Notes under the pieces: model-generated
The model's database searches: none
The model's input: the letters and a program-made list of their open reading frames with translations, nothing else
Told to the model about the DNA's origin: nothing
Program-made: the position numbers and the translations under genes
Shown: one piece after another, positions 12,267-24,935 of the stretch
Numbering within the stretch: position 1 is the first letter of the stretch
Layout: each line of letters begins with the position of its first letter
Assembly (NCBI RefSeq): GCF_030272615.1
Contig: NC_081407.1
Span: 262,868,574-262,932,573, forward strand
Direction: 5' to 3'
Length of the DNA stretch: 64,000 bases
Source of the DNA: Cryptomeria japonica
Lineage: Eukaryota > Streptophyta > Pinopsida > Cupressales > Cupressaceae

Positions 12267-12735
12267 GCAAATTGATGCTCAGGATGAGCACTTATTGAAA
12301 AATCATGGTTGATTCCCCATAACCAAAGTGAGGTGATTCTTATTTGCCTTACCTAGATGCAGAAAAGTTGGCATATTGTTTGTAATTCTTCATCGATGAA
12401 TTGTTAAGAGTATAAGTGTTAAAGGTTGTATTGTTACCAGTAGGGAAGTAACACCGGTAAATCATAAAATGTTGCCATTTGAGGTTGTACAACTTAATCA
12501 TTGTAAAAGCGTATTGAACAACTGAACTAATAAATAAGGAAATGAAAGCTCATTTTGTTTACCTTGCTTTCATTTGTGCATTCGAGAGCTCCTAGTGTGA
12601 TCAAAAGCTTTCTAAATCTATTAAGTGCATTACATGCAAAGTTAGTTTGGAGATCAAGTGGTGAAGCTTTGGTGATTGGAAGCTCTAGCAGAAACGGTAG
12701 AGGAAATCAATCTATGAATTTTGTTCTAATTCATC
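12267..12735 (+). other. ORF1-ORF2 spacer of element 3
   Basis: A 469-bp gap between the two frames, close in length to the 444-bp spacer of element 10. I see no open frame or clear promoter. Confidence 0.5.
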
Positions 12736-13748
12736 ATGGCAGCTTCCATGTTGACTCCTGTGTTGGTCGAGGTAGTTAAGGAACCACAACCCGAATTCAA
12801 TTTGCATCCTATGAATGTCAGAGAAGTCGATAAAACCAGTGCCCTATCATATGTGCCCTCCGGTGTGTGACTAATTGAAGATGTTCATTCCTTCATCCAC
12901 TGCAAGCTTGAAGATCTTGGAGACAAATTCATTCAAGATGAATTCAAAGGGTTCTGTGACAATGGTCTATTGAAGGCAAAACATATGCATCTGAAGACCA
13001 ACAGTTTGTCATATGTTGTTGATATTCCAAACCAATTCCATGCCGATTGGATCAGGTATGTGCTAAGTAGAGTGCATGACCATTTTCTATGGCTAGAAGC
13101 TGAAGCTCCAAGAAAAATCACAAAGGATGTGATCCAAAGAATAACAAGGTTCAGCGAAATAGGCGAAGCACTGACCCTAAGGACAATATCATCTGGTGAG
13201 GTCACTCAGTTGACTCAATCCTGATATGACAAGAGAGCAATGACAATCACTCACATTGAAGATGCAGAAGTAAGGTTTGCATCTATAGTGATAGATTATA
13301 GAGTGTACCAATCAAGCAACATGAACAATGTACTGAGTGGTGCTATCCATGAAGCTTACCGGATCATCAAAGAGGATGCAACATACGATATTTGTAAGAT
13401 GATAAGGAGTCAATTCCTGGTGAACATGAACCAAATTAAGAAGGATAAAAAGCAATAATTTAAGAATGGTTCAATATTGGTATGTATCTTCTTCTATGTG
13501 CAAAATTTCTTTCCCGGTAAGGGCAATGTAGTGTGGTCTATAGATAAACCTATCACAGTTGAGATAGGTGAAATGATTAGAGACTTAGGTGATAAGTTCA
13601 GAGAGATAATGTGGGGTTATTTTAAAGAATTCCAAACTAGAATGCATCAAAGAGAAAGAATCCCAACCAGTATAGTTAAAAAATACAAGGACATTATTTT
13701 CTTTCTTGTTGATATTGATTGTTGCATCATTCAAGTGGTTGAACCTAG
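12736..13748 (+). pseudogene. ORF2 of element 3, part 1 (N-terminal domain)
   Basis: Starts at ATG 12736 (MAASMLTPVLVEVV) and keeps one frame to the insertion of element 4 at 13749, with only three stops: a TGA near 12867, a TGA near 13222 and a TAA near 13456. It has the ORF2 core YVLSRVHDHFLWL (about 13050-13090), the KITKDVI helix, and the block YDICKMIRSQFLVNMNQIKKD, where the shared helical region ends. Its last codons (VVEP) continue at 25838 (RTF*VPTMGYE), as in the unbroken element 1 copy (PRTIWVTKMGYE). That join shows the gene was once continuous. Function unknown. Confidence 0.75.
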
Positions 13749-14663
13749 TGTTGGACTACAATGAACCCAAGAACACTAAGAGGGGGGGGGGTGAATCTGT
13801 GTTTTGTCAGTAACCTAAGATTTTAACTTTTTATAACATACACATATAAACCATTAAATACAAAAACATATGACATGAACCAAATAAACCAGCCACATGA
13901 ATTAACACAATAAGACACAAAATTTATACATGGAAAACCTCAAAGAGGAAAAACCAGGGTGGGATTTATGACCCACAATATCAATTCACTAGCCATATGA
14001 AAGGATATTACATAGCATGGGGGCCTACACATGAAGGAAGGCACACTTCCTAGAGCACATTTCTCAACACAAAAGAGTCTCACTTAATATAAGATCTTGC
14101 TAAAATAAAACAGTACTAATAAACTCACAAAATGCATCTACAATGCCAAAAAGAGTTCCGGTTAAAGCTCTATTCTGTGCCGGTTTATAAACCTTGAACC
14201 TTCTACCATTATCTCCTCTTCCTCAAAGAATTCTTTACAACCATCAACTAATCAATGCATGATATTACATTCACATAAAAAATGACCTTCTTACATATCC
14301 TTCACATCACACAATTCTGCTATTTTTCTCATATGTCTCTCATACTCAAAATGACCTAACAGACCGACTTATATACCCTTACAAACAATATGCTTTATGC
14401 CAGCTTACAATAGAAAAGATATACAATGTTGGTCCAATACAATAATTACAAAATGATTTTATAATAAAACCTTTCGGATCTAGACTGATGCCGACTTCAT
14501 TGAAATGTTGGATGCTGGTGTCGGTGTCGGTGTCAGTGATGACCCTAAATACTCAATGCCAGTATCCACCGGTGTATGCCTCCAAGTGTTAGTATATGCC
14601 TTCAATAGAATCTTGTTGTAATAAATGACAACATATGATTCCAATGAGTGTCAATTACCAACA
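13749..14663 (-). repeat. 3' LTR of element 4
   Basis: A 915-bp LTR, TG...CA, matching 24955-25832 along its length. It includes the G-run on the plus strand near 13782-13791, the conserved GGTTTTTCC block and several GGTGTCGGTG-like short repeats near 14515-14540. It borders the polypurine tract on its right, which fixes the orientation. Confidence 0.85.
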
Positions 14664-14677
14664 ATCCCCCGTTTTGG
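14664..14677 (-). other. polypurine tract of element 4
   Basis: On the minus strand it reads about CCAAAACGGGGGAT directly before the 3' LTR. It is a slightly decayed form of the aaagggggagat tract of elements 2 and 10. Confidence 0.7.
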
Positions 14678-14889
14678 CATTGATGGCAACACTCATGTGA
14701 AAATTGGATTCCCTGTCGGTTCAATTGAAAAATGAATCATGATCCCGCTGAGCTGACTAACCCTGTCAGCAATATACTCTGCCTATCCTCCCCTTAGGAT
14801 TACATACATATTTTTCACATACATATACTCCCCTTTTGGCGTCTATGCCAAAGAATGGTGAAAGAATCAATGAATAATTACATATTACT

Positions 14890-17577
14890 TTACAAGAGCT
14901 TTACCAATCTCAAAATTTCTGAGTAAGCCTTCTCTAGAAACTGTACATAGGTATCTTAGCTAGTTTTGAATGTTTCAGATATGGATACAAGTCCACTCGG
15001 TAAATGTGCTAGTGTTTATTTCTCAGTGACTTCTATCGGTGTGGGTTTTGCAAGAATATCCATACATTCTCTCTTATGTACACCAAGTGAATCCAATCTT
15101 GGACTCATCAAACTCCTAAGACTTCTTAATCTCCAAATGATCTTGTCTCTTTCCTTTTCAAAAGAAAAAACTTGGTTCTCTAAAGTCAAATTTTGTCCAT
15201 CAATGGAAGTTGTAAGTGAAGTTAGTCCATCAAAATAATTAGCAGTATTAGCTATCTTTTCATGTAGTTCCTTTAACCTCTAATCTATATTAGTTGTAAG
15301 AATTTGTATATTACAATAGACCTTGTAGATGTTAGTACAGTTTTTCAAAGAATTTTCAATGAGTACAAGTTTCTCTTCAACCTTCCTCTTCTCCGTCTCA
15401 ATAATCTGGTCAAAAGCTGCTTTCTTGGCCAGAGTAAATATTTCAAGTGCTTTCTTGTCTGAAATTTGTTGCAGTGACTGAAAGTTTTTAGATATGTATT
15501 ATGTTAATACCTTAAGCTTGCCGAAAGGGCTTTCTTCATTTTCAATCATACAATCAGGAATCAATCTATGCAAAATTGTTATTGATTGATCTATTATTCC
15601 TTTGTCTGCAAATCCCTCCTTCATTAGCTTTTGTGAAGCCATCATCATTAGCTCTATGGGACTCATCTCTGTAATTGATTTCTTCTCAACTCGAGAAGTG
15701 TCAATTGCTAAAGATTTTGTAGGGAAACTACTGCTGGTTCAGTCTCCTTTTCCTTATCTTCCTTATCCTCTACCAGTGAATCTCTTTTCTCCTCCTCTAA
15801 TGCATTGGTAGCTTCGCCACTTGGTGTAGTATCAGTTACTGTCGATGGAGTATTATCCACAATATTATCTGTGACCTATACATTATGTATATTATCTTAC
15901 CCAGACTGTACAAATGTAGTCTCTGCCAGTTTAGTCTGTACACTCTCATCAGTTTTGGGTTTAACTATTGATTCACTCAAAATTTGAATTAAACTTTCCA
16001 AAATTCCTTTCCCTTTAGATTTGTCCGGGATGGTGGGAGCAGTTGCCTTAGCAAATTCTTCTTGGGAGGTGAGAAAATCAGGGTTCTTTTGGAAGAATTT
16101 GGTCCAACCATCTCTGGTCTCATTTACTATCTCATTTACTCTACCCATCATTAGGCCTATTTGTCAGGTTTTGCTACTAAAGATTGTTCTATTATCAACA
16201 TCTATACATCTTTTCATTCCTCATTATTTATAGAGCCACACATATTCAAAAATTCAACTTCTTTGATTTCTTTGTCCCTCCTAATTGCATCTAATCTCCT
16301 TGCATTTAACTTATTGTACAATGATAAAGGAATTTCTTTCAAAATCTCTACCAAAGCCTTCTTATATATGTCTAAATATAACAAAATAGCTTCTTCTATT
16401 TCATTTTGCTCATTATCTTCTAAATCTTCATAGAATTTTGACACATTTTTCAACATTCCATCTTTAGTTATCTCATCAATTAACTTAGCACAAGTTATTT
16501 TACCAGATTCAGTCGCTTCATCACTCTTTTTCTTCTTGCTAGGAGTTGCAGGTGTGGATGGAGCAAGCTACCTCTTTTGAGTTGGTCTCCTTACCAGAGG
16601 TGTGGGTGTAGTTGTTACCTTTCTAACTAACATTCTCCTTGGTTCCACATTCGTCTCCTCTACCGGAGGCTTGTCAAATTTCTTCCTTTGTACCCTTCTG
16701 AATGTAAGAGGTTGATTAGCCTCTAGATCAAAATAAGAAGTAATAGAAGAAATGAAAGTCTCAGGATTCTTCACCTCAGGAGCACTTGTTGTTGGTGTTT
16801 GATCTACTGGTTTAGATCCAGAACCTAGTTCTCTATATATCCAATGTATTACATTCTGAACAAGTGGAGACATTTTATCTATCTTCTTTTCTCTTCTTTT
16901 CCAATTGAAACTAGTTTTAAGTTCAAGAGTCTTTTCCTGTGTAGTGCCAAAGTGTTCAGCCTTATCATCCAAAGGAGCATCAATCAACATTTTAGCATAT
17001 AACTCCAAAATGTCATCATCTACCTCATAACCTAATTTAGTAACCCATATAGTTCTGGGTTCCACTGCTTCCATCAGTGTCTCATCTGTTTTGACCATAA
17101 GAAGATATCAGTGGAGTATTTGTCCACAATATGCTTGGAAATTCTTTCCCTCAGTCTCATGTTTTCCTGAAAATTTTTGAAGTAGCCCCATAGCTTCTCA
17201 TCCTTATTACTACCAAGACCGGTGATTGCTTCTTTGATCTACATACCTACCGGTATGTCATGTGCCCACTGCTTCTTTCCCAAACTTGGTAGCTCATTCA
17301 TGAAGTATAAAATCAAGCAGACAATCAAATTAACAAACTTGAATGTTTCTTTCTTAACCCCTTTAATTATTCCAAGATTAATAATTAACTCACTTCTCAA
17401 CCATTCACACAAATCATACTTCTCATTATTATTTATCATTTGATAAGCAACATGGATGCAGGAACTAGCAACAAAGTTCAATCGACTTGATTGAGCTACC
17501 TTGTAGCCGATTATCATGCTGGTAAATTTCACATCAATGTCTTTAATGGTGTTAACCCTCATATCTCTTCCATCATG
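14890..17577 (-). pseudogene. ORF2 of element 4, part 2 (middle and C-terminus)
   Basis: Continues the protein begun at 23472 after the interruption by element 5. It starts within the N-terminal domain (HDGRDMRVNTIKDIDVKF), runs through YDLCEWLRSELIINL, shifts frame near 17100 into VEPRTIWVTKLGYEVDD, and passes a Pro/Lys-rich linker to the helical block NEQNEIEEAILLYLDIYKK (about 16350-16420). After another frameshift between 16214 and 16151 comes GRVNEIVNETRDGWTKFF, also seen in element 1, then a charged coiled coil. The end is FLEKAYSEILRLVKLL and TAA at 14890. Function unknown; see the ORF2 entry of element 10 for the overall plan. Confidence 0.7.
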
Positions 17578-18698
17578 GGTTGTGTTGTTCACCAAAATTG
17601 GTTAACCCAAGTTCACCTGCAAGTTGTATATAAAATAGCCAATTTCAATTTATGAAGAACTTCAGGACTTGGACAACATGACAAGGATCTAAATCCTTCT
17701 ACTCTTCAAGCTCTACAAAACCTAGGTGTGTGTACCTTTGATGCATTGAATCAGACCCATTACACACAAGACAACATCAACAAGAGAAGATGAATCTCAA
17801 AAGGTTCAAAAACAAAAAGGGTATTGTAGATAGGCTAAATCTACATTGACAACTCAACAATGTTTGAATCATGAGATGGATGGAACACTACCACTAAATA
17901 GAAAACAAAATATATTCTGGATTTTATTTTTATTTTTTTGCAAATAACTTCTAATTGTAACAGATCAGTGCCTTCATCTGGGCATAGAGTCAACACAAAT
18001 GGCCACAAATGAAATCCAAACTGCAGATCAGATTCACTGAAAGATATCCCTGTATTAATGCCTGACATTAATACATTCTAAACTTCAAATCAAAAGATCA
18101 TACATATCAAAACATTAATTCAGTTTCACAATTTATGCTCAAAGAATTTAAATCCCTTCTATAAAAGATGCCTAAGAACATGAATTACACTCTCCCTTGG
18201 AGAGGATAAATTCAAACTCCCTTGAAGACTGAATTTATTGAAATTGAAAAATGCCTGAAGACAATCCAATGGAAATGTATATATGCCTTACATATATATG
18301 ACCTGCAACTAAGAATTTATAGGTAAATGTATCTATTTAATGACAGAAGAATGAGAACATCAACAATAACAACCCAGAAAATTAAAATGCAAAAGACTAG
18401 AACCCCTCTTGGAAATCTCCCGTAGAGAATTTCTCAAAACTTGGAACCCTTTCCAAGACCTAGGAACTTAGATCTCTGGAGCCTTTTTCCAAAAATTTTA
18501 GAACCCTTACAAATGAGAAGAAATGAGAATATGAAGAAGAGCGAAAAGACCAGATTTCATGACAAAATTCCAAGTGTCCTCTTTCCCCAACTAAAAAATA
18601 TTTCCTTTCTCCTTCCCATTGAAACTGATCTCAAAATATCTGATGATTGTTGAAACAAACTACATTATTGGAATCCTTGTCCCGAGAGCTTTCCGACG

Positions 18699-18809
18699 GT
18701 ATATAATACTTCTATGTTTGGGAAAAAAATAACCCCTAGGCGAATTAATCTGTAGTATATAATACTTCTATGTTTGGGCAAAAAATAACCCCTAGGCGAA
18801 TTAATCTTT
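18699..18809. repeat. 56-bp tandem duplication
   Basis: Two nearly identical copies starting at 18699 and 18755, each beginning gtatataatacttctatg and ending gaattaatct. They differ at about one base near the middle of the unit. The family G copy at 49928-51800 has only one corresponding stretch (around 51005-51040), so the duplication is private to this copy. Confidence 0.85.
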
Positions 18810-19331
18810 TATACAGGCCATCATTTAATTTTTTTGGAGTTTTAATATAGCCTGGATTATATATTTAACTTTGATTTTTCGCTTGACTCTTGACCTACGC
18901 CTTGCCATGTGGCGTCTCATGATTCACCCATGCTCCACTGGGATAACACCTCATCGCCACCTCAGTAGGACCTGCCAGCTGGGCTGCCACCTATACTTGC
19001 CAGCTCACTTGTCGTTGGTTCGCAAAGGGTAACTTTCATGCACCTTTACATAGTGACACAACAACCATCATCCGATTGTCTCAAACTTGCTCGCTCTTTA
19101 ATCTGCCCTTTTATGCATGTGCTTTGTCACTGATCTATGAAGGGTAACGATCGAGCACCTTCGCATAGTGACACAACAACCACCATCTGATCGCCCCAAA
19201 CTTACTCGATTGTTTACTCATCCTTCCACTACAAAAATTGCTTACCTTGGGAATCATGCACATGCGTGGGGTCCACTGGGTCGCTGGCAACCTCTTGCCA
19301 AAAGCGCTGAAGCTTTTGACACTATAGTTGT

Positions 19332-20676
19332 TGTAGTCACATAAATCTGTCCATTTTAATTAAATTAATATTTCGTATTTATTTGATTAAAAATCCACCA
19401 AGTCATCAATTAATTAAATTAATATTTAATTAATTCATCTTCAAACATTCTCCTATTAATTAAATAAATTATTCAATTTATTTTAATTAATTCATTCAAC
19501 CAAATTCACACTCAATTAAATAAATAAATTCTATTTATTCAATTTTATCCTCTTTCCTCTTTTAAATAAATTAAATAAAACATTTATTTTAATCATAAAT
19601 CCCCCCCCCACTTGCATTTTCCTACAAATGCAAGTTGCAACCACAAATTGAAATAAATTAATTTTATTTTAATTAAAATCCTATTTTCCCTCACCCACCA
19701 AACCCACTTGGAATCCTAACCCCCTTCTAGATTCTTCTAAACCCTTCCTAATTAACCTAATCCATCCCCTAATTATTGTCACATTCCTAAACAACTTGGA
19801 GTCACTTCTCAAAGACTTCAAAGTCTTTGAAAAGCATTTAATGCTTTGTGTGTTCAACAAATTAACCTCCAAAGTCTTCCAAAACCACTAATGGCTCTTA
19901 CATGACCATTTATGGCTCTTACATAACCATTTATGGTTATTTCAACTTGCACTCATGTGTCTCCTCAAGCATTTATTGCTTTGACCATGGTTATCCCTTT
20001 TGCCTTTGCACAAGAGTTTATCCATTAGATAAAAGCTTTATTCTTTGAATAAAGAAATTATTCATTCAACCTAACCTTGACCTTAACTCCTAAGTTAACT
20101 CTTAGGTCATGTCAAGCATTTAATGCTTATTCCCTCTCCTCTCAACCTATCTCACATTGACACTTGTCATCCTAGGATTGGGTTGAAAGCCCTCACATGG
20201 ATCTCAATTCATTCAATCCTGACCCTTGTTGAGATTACTCAATCTCAACCATCCATTGCTCCATTTTTCCTATAAATAGAGCCCATTTCTTCATAATCCA
20301 GAACCTAAAAAACTTGTATGCATCTAAGTTATAGAGATTTTTAGAGAGCATTTAGCATAAATTAGTAAATATCTTGTCACTTTGGTTTGAAACAAATCAT
20401 TTTTAGTATCATAGCAATCTAGTATTAGCTTTTTATTCACATTTAGAGAAAATACTTCAATCTCAAACCTCCATAAGCATCCATAGTGCAAAAAGTTGTT
20501 GAGAGCTACACTAGTTTGGAACTTGGAGAGGAGAGGAACAAAGGAGAAGGAACTAAGAGCATGTTAGGAGGCATTTGGAGATATCTCATCATATTTACTT
20601 CCTTAGTTAAATACTCTCTCATGCTTTTAGTATCTCTTTTGATATGCCTGTTTAGAATAATCTTTTCTTGCTAACA
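19332..20676 (+). repeat. LTR of family H, nested in element 5
   Basis: Starts TGTAGTCACATAAATC and ends near TTGCTAACA. It resembles the LTR at 43181-44410 (TGTAGACACTTATTTC...TTTACTAACA): runs of aattaattaaat, a CCCACTTGCA(T/C)TTT stretch, repeated 'aatgctt'/'ggctcttaca' phrases, and a TATA box preceded by aatctcaacc. I could not find matching target duplications, so the exact limits and whether it is a solo LTR are uncertain. Confidence 0.55.
20271..20280 (+). promoter_or_regulatory. TATA box of family H LTR
   Basis: TATAAATAGA, preceded by the same CATTTTTCC-type context as the second family H LTR (43971-43980). Conservation in two independent copies supports an LTR promoter. Confidence 0.55.
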
Positions 20677-21124
20677 CTAATGTTTTTTCTCTTGTGTGTG
20701 TGTTGTCTTCGATCAGATTTTCTAACTCTTTTTGTAGAGCATCAATTGTGTTTATGTTTGCATTTAAATACAAAAATGTCCCCACGCCCAGCCAATGTGG
20801 GATATATGGCTTATGCCTAGAAATTGCATTTTCTTTGAAAGTTTTCGATGGCCATGTCTGCAGATATGCATTTGCTTGGAGTTTTAAATGCCTTTCTTTA
20901 CTTTTCACGTTTCATGTCAATGCTCCACAGGGGAACGCTAGCAATACACCTACCAATATGATTTTCTTGAAGATTTCTATCATTGCCTTTTCTCACAGGC
21001 CCATGTAGAAGAGAGGATTTGGGAAAGGTTTGATGCATTAAATTAGCTTTATGCCTACCAACAATATTTTGCTTGAGGATTTAAAATGATTTACCCATTG
21101 TTCACCACTCCATACCCATAGCTC

Positions 21125-21541
21125 ATGGCAGGGGAGGATACTAGCAAAGGTAGTGGGTTTGGGTTTGCACCTTCAAATTGCATTTACCAAAGAGTTTATA
21201 AAGCCTTTTCAACACCAAGCACCACACTTTACTCCTGGTGCTGCATTTTATTAAAAGTTTCTGAAGCTTTTCCAGCCATCACGTGGCAGGAAGGAGGATG
21301 TTCGTTGGGCTTTATTCCTGCCAAATGCAGCTCATGGCAGGGGACGATACTAGAAAAGGTAGTGGGTTTGGGTCTGCACCTTCAAATTGCATTTACCTAG
21401 GATTTTATAAAGCCTTTTCAACACCAAGCACCACGCTTTACTCCTGGTGCTGCATTTTATTAAAAGTTTCTGAAGCTTTTCCAGCCATCACGTGGCAGGA
21501 AGGAGGATGTTCGTTGGGCTTTATTCCTGCCAAATGCATTT
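21125..21541. repeat. 209-bp tandem duplication
   Basis: Two direct copies starting at 21125 and 21334 (both atggcagggga), about 209 bp apart and differing at only a few bases. Each spans phrases such as ggtagtgggtttgggt, tttactcctggtgctgca and gttcgttgggctttattcc. The duplication lies in the extra segment of element 5 that the other family G copy lacks. Confidence 0.85.
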
Positions 21542-23021
21542 GGTTGGAGTTTCAAATGTCTGCATACATGTGGGAGGGAAGATGGCTGGCAATACACCTA
21601 CCATTTACATTCGGTGGAACTTTCTTATGGCCTTCAACGCCATTCCACGCATGAAAGATGGGCAAAGGTTGTGGAATTTGGCTTACACCAATGTCAATAA
21701 AAGTTGCACATGTTAATTATATCCATAATTAACATCAAATGCTAAGGTAGACTGGCAATCAATTTTCTGAAACTTCTAAACTCTTATCCATTCCATGCCA
21801 TCTGCCAGGAGGATTGAGCACTATGCCTGCCAGTAGCATTTGCCTGGAGTTTATTAAGCCCGAAGGTTTCCACTCCTAGAATATCATAGTACCTTGCTTC
21901 CTTCAGCATTGTAACCAAACATAAAGGATAATAATGAGGACTGAGTTGATGGTGATATGCATTAGCAAGCATGAAGAACACTTTACCATAAAATTAATGC
22001 ACGGGCATGAGCCAGGTCGGGCCCTAAAGTGGGTCTGGCTAAAAAAAAATTGTTTTCATGCAACTGACCTTTGAAATGCCTCAAGCACCTTGAACATGCC
22101 TCTGGAGTTGATCAGCACAATTTTATGATCATTAAAACTCAACTTGCAACTTTCAGGCGCTTGTGTCCCATTTTCACATTTAAACCCAAAGATGCAATTT
22201 TAAAACTGGTCAGAACACCTTTCTGGACTTCACAAACTGATAGGCGTACTGTCTGATATACGACCATTCACTCTGCCAAGCCATTTCTCAAGATGAATCC
22301 CGGGTAAAGAAATATTAACGGTCAAAGATGACCAAATGACTTTGTCAACACTATAAACCTAATAAAATCAATCTGTTGGGACCTCAAACTACCCTACTAA
22401 AAATATCAAATGATCTCCATAGACCCCCAAACCTAGGGCATAGATACTTTGAAGTACAAGGAAGATCGTAAATTTTTTAGTTCGACCAGGAAGCTGATAG
22501 GGTGCAAATAGTGCGCTCATGAAAATAACAACTTTAACTGATGTAGCAATGAAAGTGCATAAAATTGAATAAAGTGGCTCAAGAAATCATCTTGGAAAAC
22601 TGCTCAAACGGATTGTCTATGACTTGAAACTTGGCATGTGGGCTCACCTATATGCATAGAATTCAATGCACTTTGAATTTCAACATGTCGATCTACTGGT
22701 CAAAAGTTATAGGTGCTCAAAGTAGGCCACAAAATAAAATCTAAATATGCACACAGAACAACTTTCAGTCCACCCCTTGAAATGGGTACTTAATAAAATG
22801 ATCTAAACTAAGATATAAAAGTAGCAAAAGACTTCATAGGACAAATGAAAGGTGCTGGACACATTTCCCAAGCCTTACCCTTTGATAATCAACTGGCTCC
22901 ATTTTACCCTTCTTCAAACTAGGCCATTTGAATGAGATTAGGTGGTCATTTGAAAGTGCAATAACAAAATTTTGAAATAGGCCTCTCAAAATACTCAAAT
23001 TTTATGAGTCCCAATAGGTTG

Positions 23022-23472
23022 CGTCGGTGAGCTTCTCAGCCACAGTGGTGGAAATCTTCTTTCCTGGTTCCTGTCCAACTTTAGGTAAGTTGGTGACCAC
23101 TTGAATAGCTTCTTTGGTAATCATGTGGGGCCGGTCCAGCCAAATAAATTCATTATGGACCTTACTCAGAACATATCTAATCACTTCATCCCTGAATTTT
23201 GGAATATACAGGATTCCAGTTAACCCTAGATTGTCAATAATTTGATATTCTAGTTTGATAGTACCAGAGCTACCTAGTATCACAAATTGATACATCCCCT
23301 TGATTTCCTCAGTGCCCAAATCCTCCAATGTGTAGTGAATATAGGCCCTAACATATTCTACATAAACCATGCCATCGAGAACCCTCGAAAACGCACCAGT
23401 AGAATCTTCCTTCATAGCAATTTGGGGAACTTCCTTGAAAACAGGCCTAAGGATATCCTTGACCTCAGCAAT
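23022..23472 (-). pseudogene. ORF2 of element 4, part 1 (N-terminus)
   Basis: N-terminal 150 residues of ORF2. The expected start codon near 23472 reads ATT, so the start is approximate. It includes YIHYTLEDLGTEEIKGMYQ, the core VIRYVLSKVHNEFIWL (about 23140-23175), MITKEAIQVVTNLP, and ends at TDATYW, where element 5 inserted (target duplication ggttg at 23017-23021). The sequence resumes at 17577. It aligns well with element 1 (YIHCHIEELGDEEIKSMYK, VLSRVHGEFFWL), which shows the block is conserved at protein level. Function unknown. Confidence 0.7.
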
Positions 23473-23728
23473 GAAGAATACTGCTCTCTAGATTTGCTTG
23501 AGTGTTAGGTGAGTGAAAATGAGTCCATTTTCCCTTTTTATCAGTGAGTAAACCCTAATTAATCACTATCATAAATGCTTAGTGATGTGCCCTACCGGAT
23601 GCCGGTTTCATAGCTTCATGTCGGGTAAACCTCCATCAATGATCAATACCACTCTCTAGATCTCTTCCAGTTATCTTCTAGGGAATATGCAAGATTTGCA
23701 ATGAATTTTCCAATGGCAGGCATATGCC

Positions 23729-24880
23729 TCAGTTACTAGTTGAATTTCCTGTCGGTGGAGGAGTGCTTTGGTCTACCGGTGGAGTTATAGGTACAGTTAC
23801 CGATGTAGTTGCATCTCTACTTTGTTCTTCAAATTTTCTAACCCATCTCTTGGTGTGATCTTATTGTATTTCATCTACCTTCTACTTTCCTTTCTCATTA
23901 TCTTTATCCTTGCTAACCGATGTAGACTTGCTTTTGTAGTACCTAGGAATATGACCTATTTTGTTGCATGCATAATATGTAACCTTGTTCTTTTGAATTG
24001 CTTTGATATATACGGTGTCATTCCTTGACCTACATTGATTAGCTAAATGACCAAACTTTCCACATGCATGATATTTAACATTCATTCTGCAATCTTCTGT
24101 CATATGACCATATTTCTTGCAATTTGTGCATTGATCGGGAACTAAATTGTAGTTTTGATTTGCTCTATTTCTACATTGTCTTGCCATATGCCCAAATTTA
24201 TTAAAAAAAAAACATCTACCATTGAATTTGTAAGAATTAGATTGCCTTACCGGTTTCCTCTGGTCTGATGAGTTTTGCATACCGATTGTCTAATCTTCAT
24301 TTGCAGTAATGGAGCTTTCACCTTGTAAAAATCCAAGTCCTTTAGAATCTTCACTCTACCTTTGTCTTTTCAATAAGTCATCCAACTGTGCAATACTAAT
24401 CCTAAATTTTTCTTTATACTCACTTGCAGTAGTCAGATCATCTCTTAGAGTTCTTATTTGTCTTTCAAGCTCTTGTTCATTATTCCGGGAGTGTACCAAA
24501 TCAGTTCTTAACAGATCATTCTCATGAGTCAATCTGCCACATTCATCAAATTTATTCTTCAGATATATAACAAGATTTTCTTCCTTTTTCTTTTTGTCCT
24601 CAATATCTTTTGATAACCTCATAGTCAAGTCTTCCATTTCATTCTTCATGAGCATTTTTGCTTGACTCAGCTTTTGACATTATTCCTTAAGTGCATTCTT
24701 CTCTTCATCATCTTGGTTTTGCAAAAGTTCCTTTCTCGTAGCTTGAGAAGATGATAACCTTTCTTATAGAAGAAGAATGAATTCATTAGTAGAATTCAAT
24801 TCATCTTGCAGTTTCAAGTTCTTCATCCTTTCAGCATCATAGTCCTCAAGTGCCATCTCAATTTACTTCTCCATAGCCAT
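23729..24880 (-). pseudogene. ORF1 (Gag-like coiled coil plus zinc knuckles) of element 4
   Basis: One frame from ATG 24880 (MAMEK) to TGA 23729, 383 codons, with several stops (including TAG near 24866) and no frameshift. Residues 1-170 are a strong coiled coil. Four zinc-knuckle positions follow the YKFNGRCF linker: CFFFNKFGHMARQC (second Cys lost), CTNCKKYGHMTEDC (intact), YHACGKFGHLANQC (first Cys to Tyr) and YYACNKIGHIPRYY (first and last Cys to Tyr). Cys-to-Tyr changes are G-to-A transitions in TGT/TGC codons, in line with methylation-driven decay. The C-terminus is Pro/Thr-rich. The role as a nucleocapsid-like protein is inferred. Confidence 0.75.
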
Positions 24881-24935
24881 GTTCAATGATTTCGGTTTCA
24901 AGATCTTCCTCAAGCTGTTAAACCTCCTATGAGGT

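Larger units (their letters stand above)
17583..23016 (-). mobile_element. element 5: solo-LTR-like insertion (family G) in ORF2 of element 4
   Basis: Ends TATTGGGACTCATAAAATTTG (5', minus strand, at 23016) and GGTGAACAACA (3', at 17583), with a perfect target duplication ggttg at 17578-17582 and 23017-23021. The flanks join two halves of one ORF2. A related copy lies at 49928-51800 on the plus strand (TGTTGGGACTCATAAAA...TAGAACAACA). No coding region was recognised, so both look like solo LTRs, or a non-coding element. This copy is larger because it contains an inserted LTR (19332-20676), about 2 kb of extra sequence between roughly 20850 and 22900, and two tandem duplications. Confidence 0.75.

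Noticed and set aside
12267-12735. Remnant of pol between ORF1 and ORF2
   Set aside because: No protease, integrase or reverse transcriptase motif in any frame here or in the matching spacers at 3444-3860 and 57761-58204.
13782-13791. G-runs near LTR ends as G-quadruplex elements
   Set aside because: Single uninterrupted runs rather than four spaced runs; they are the variable C-run that all copia-like LTRs here carry before their 3' end.
21125-21541. Tandem repeats as a CRISPR-like or satellite array
   Set aside because: Only two copies of a 209-bp unit, no short repeat-spacer pattern, inside an LTR-like element of a plant genome.
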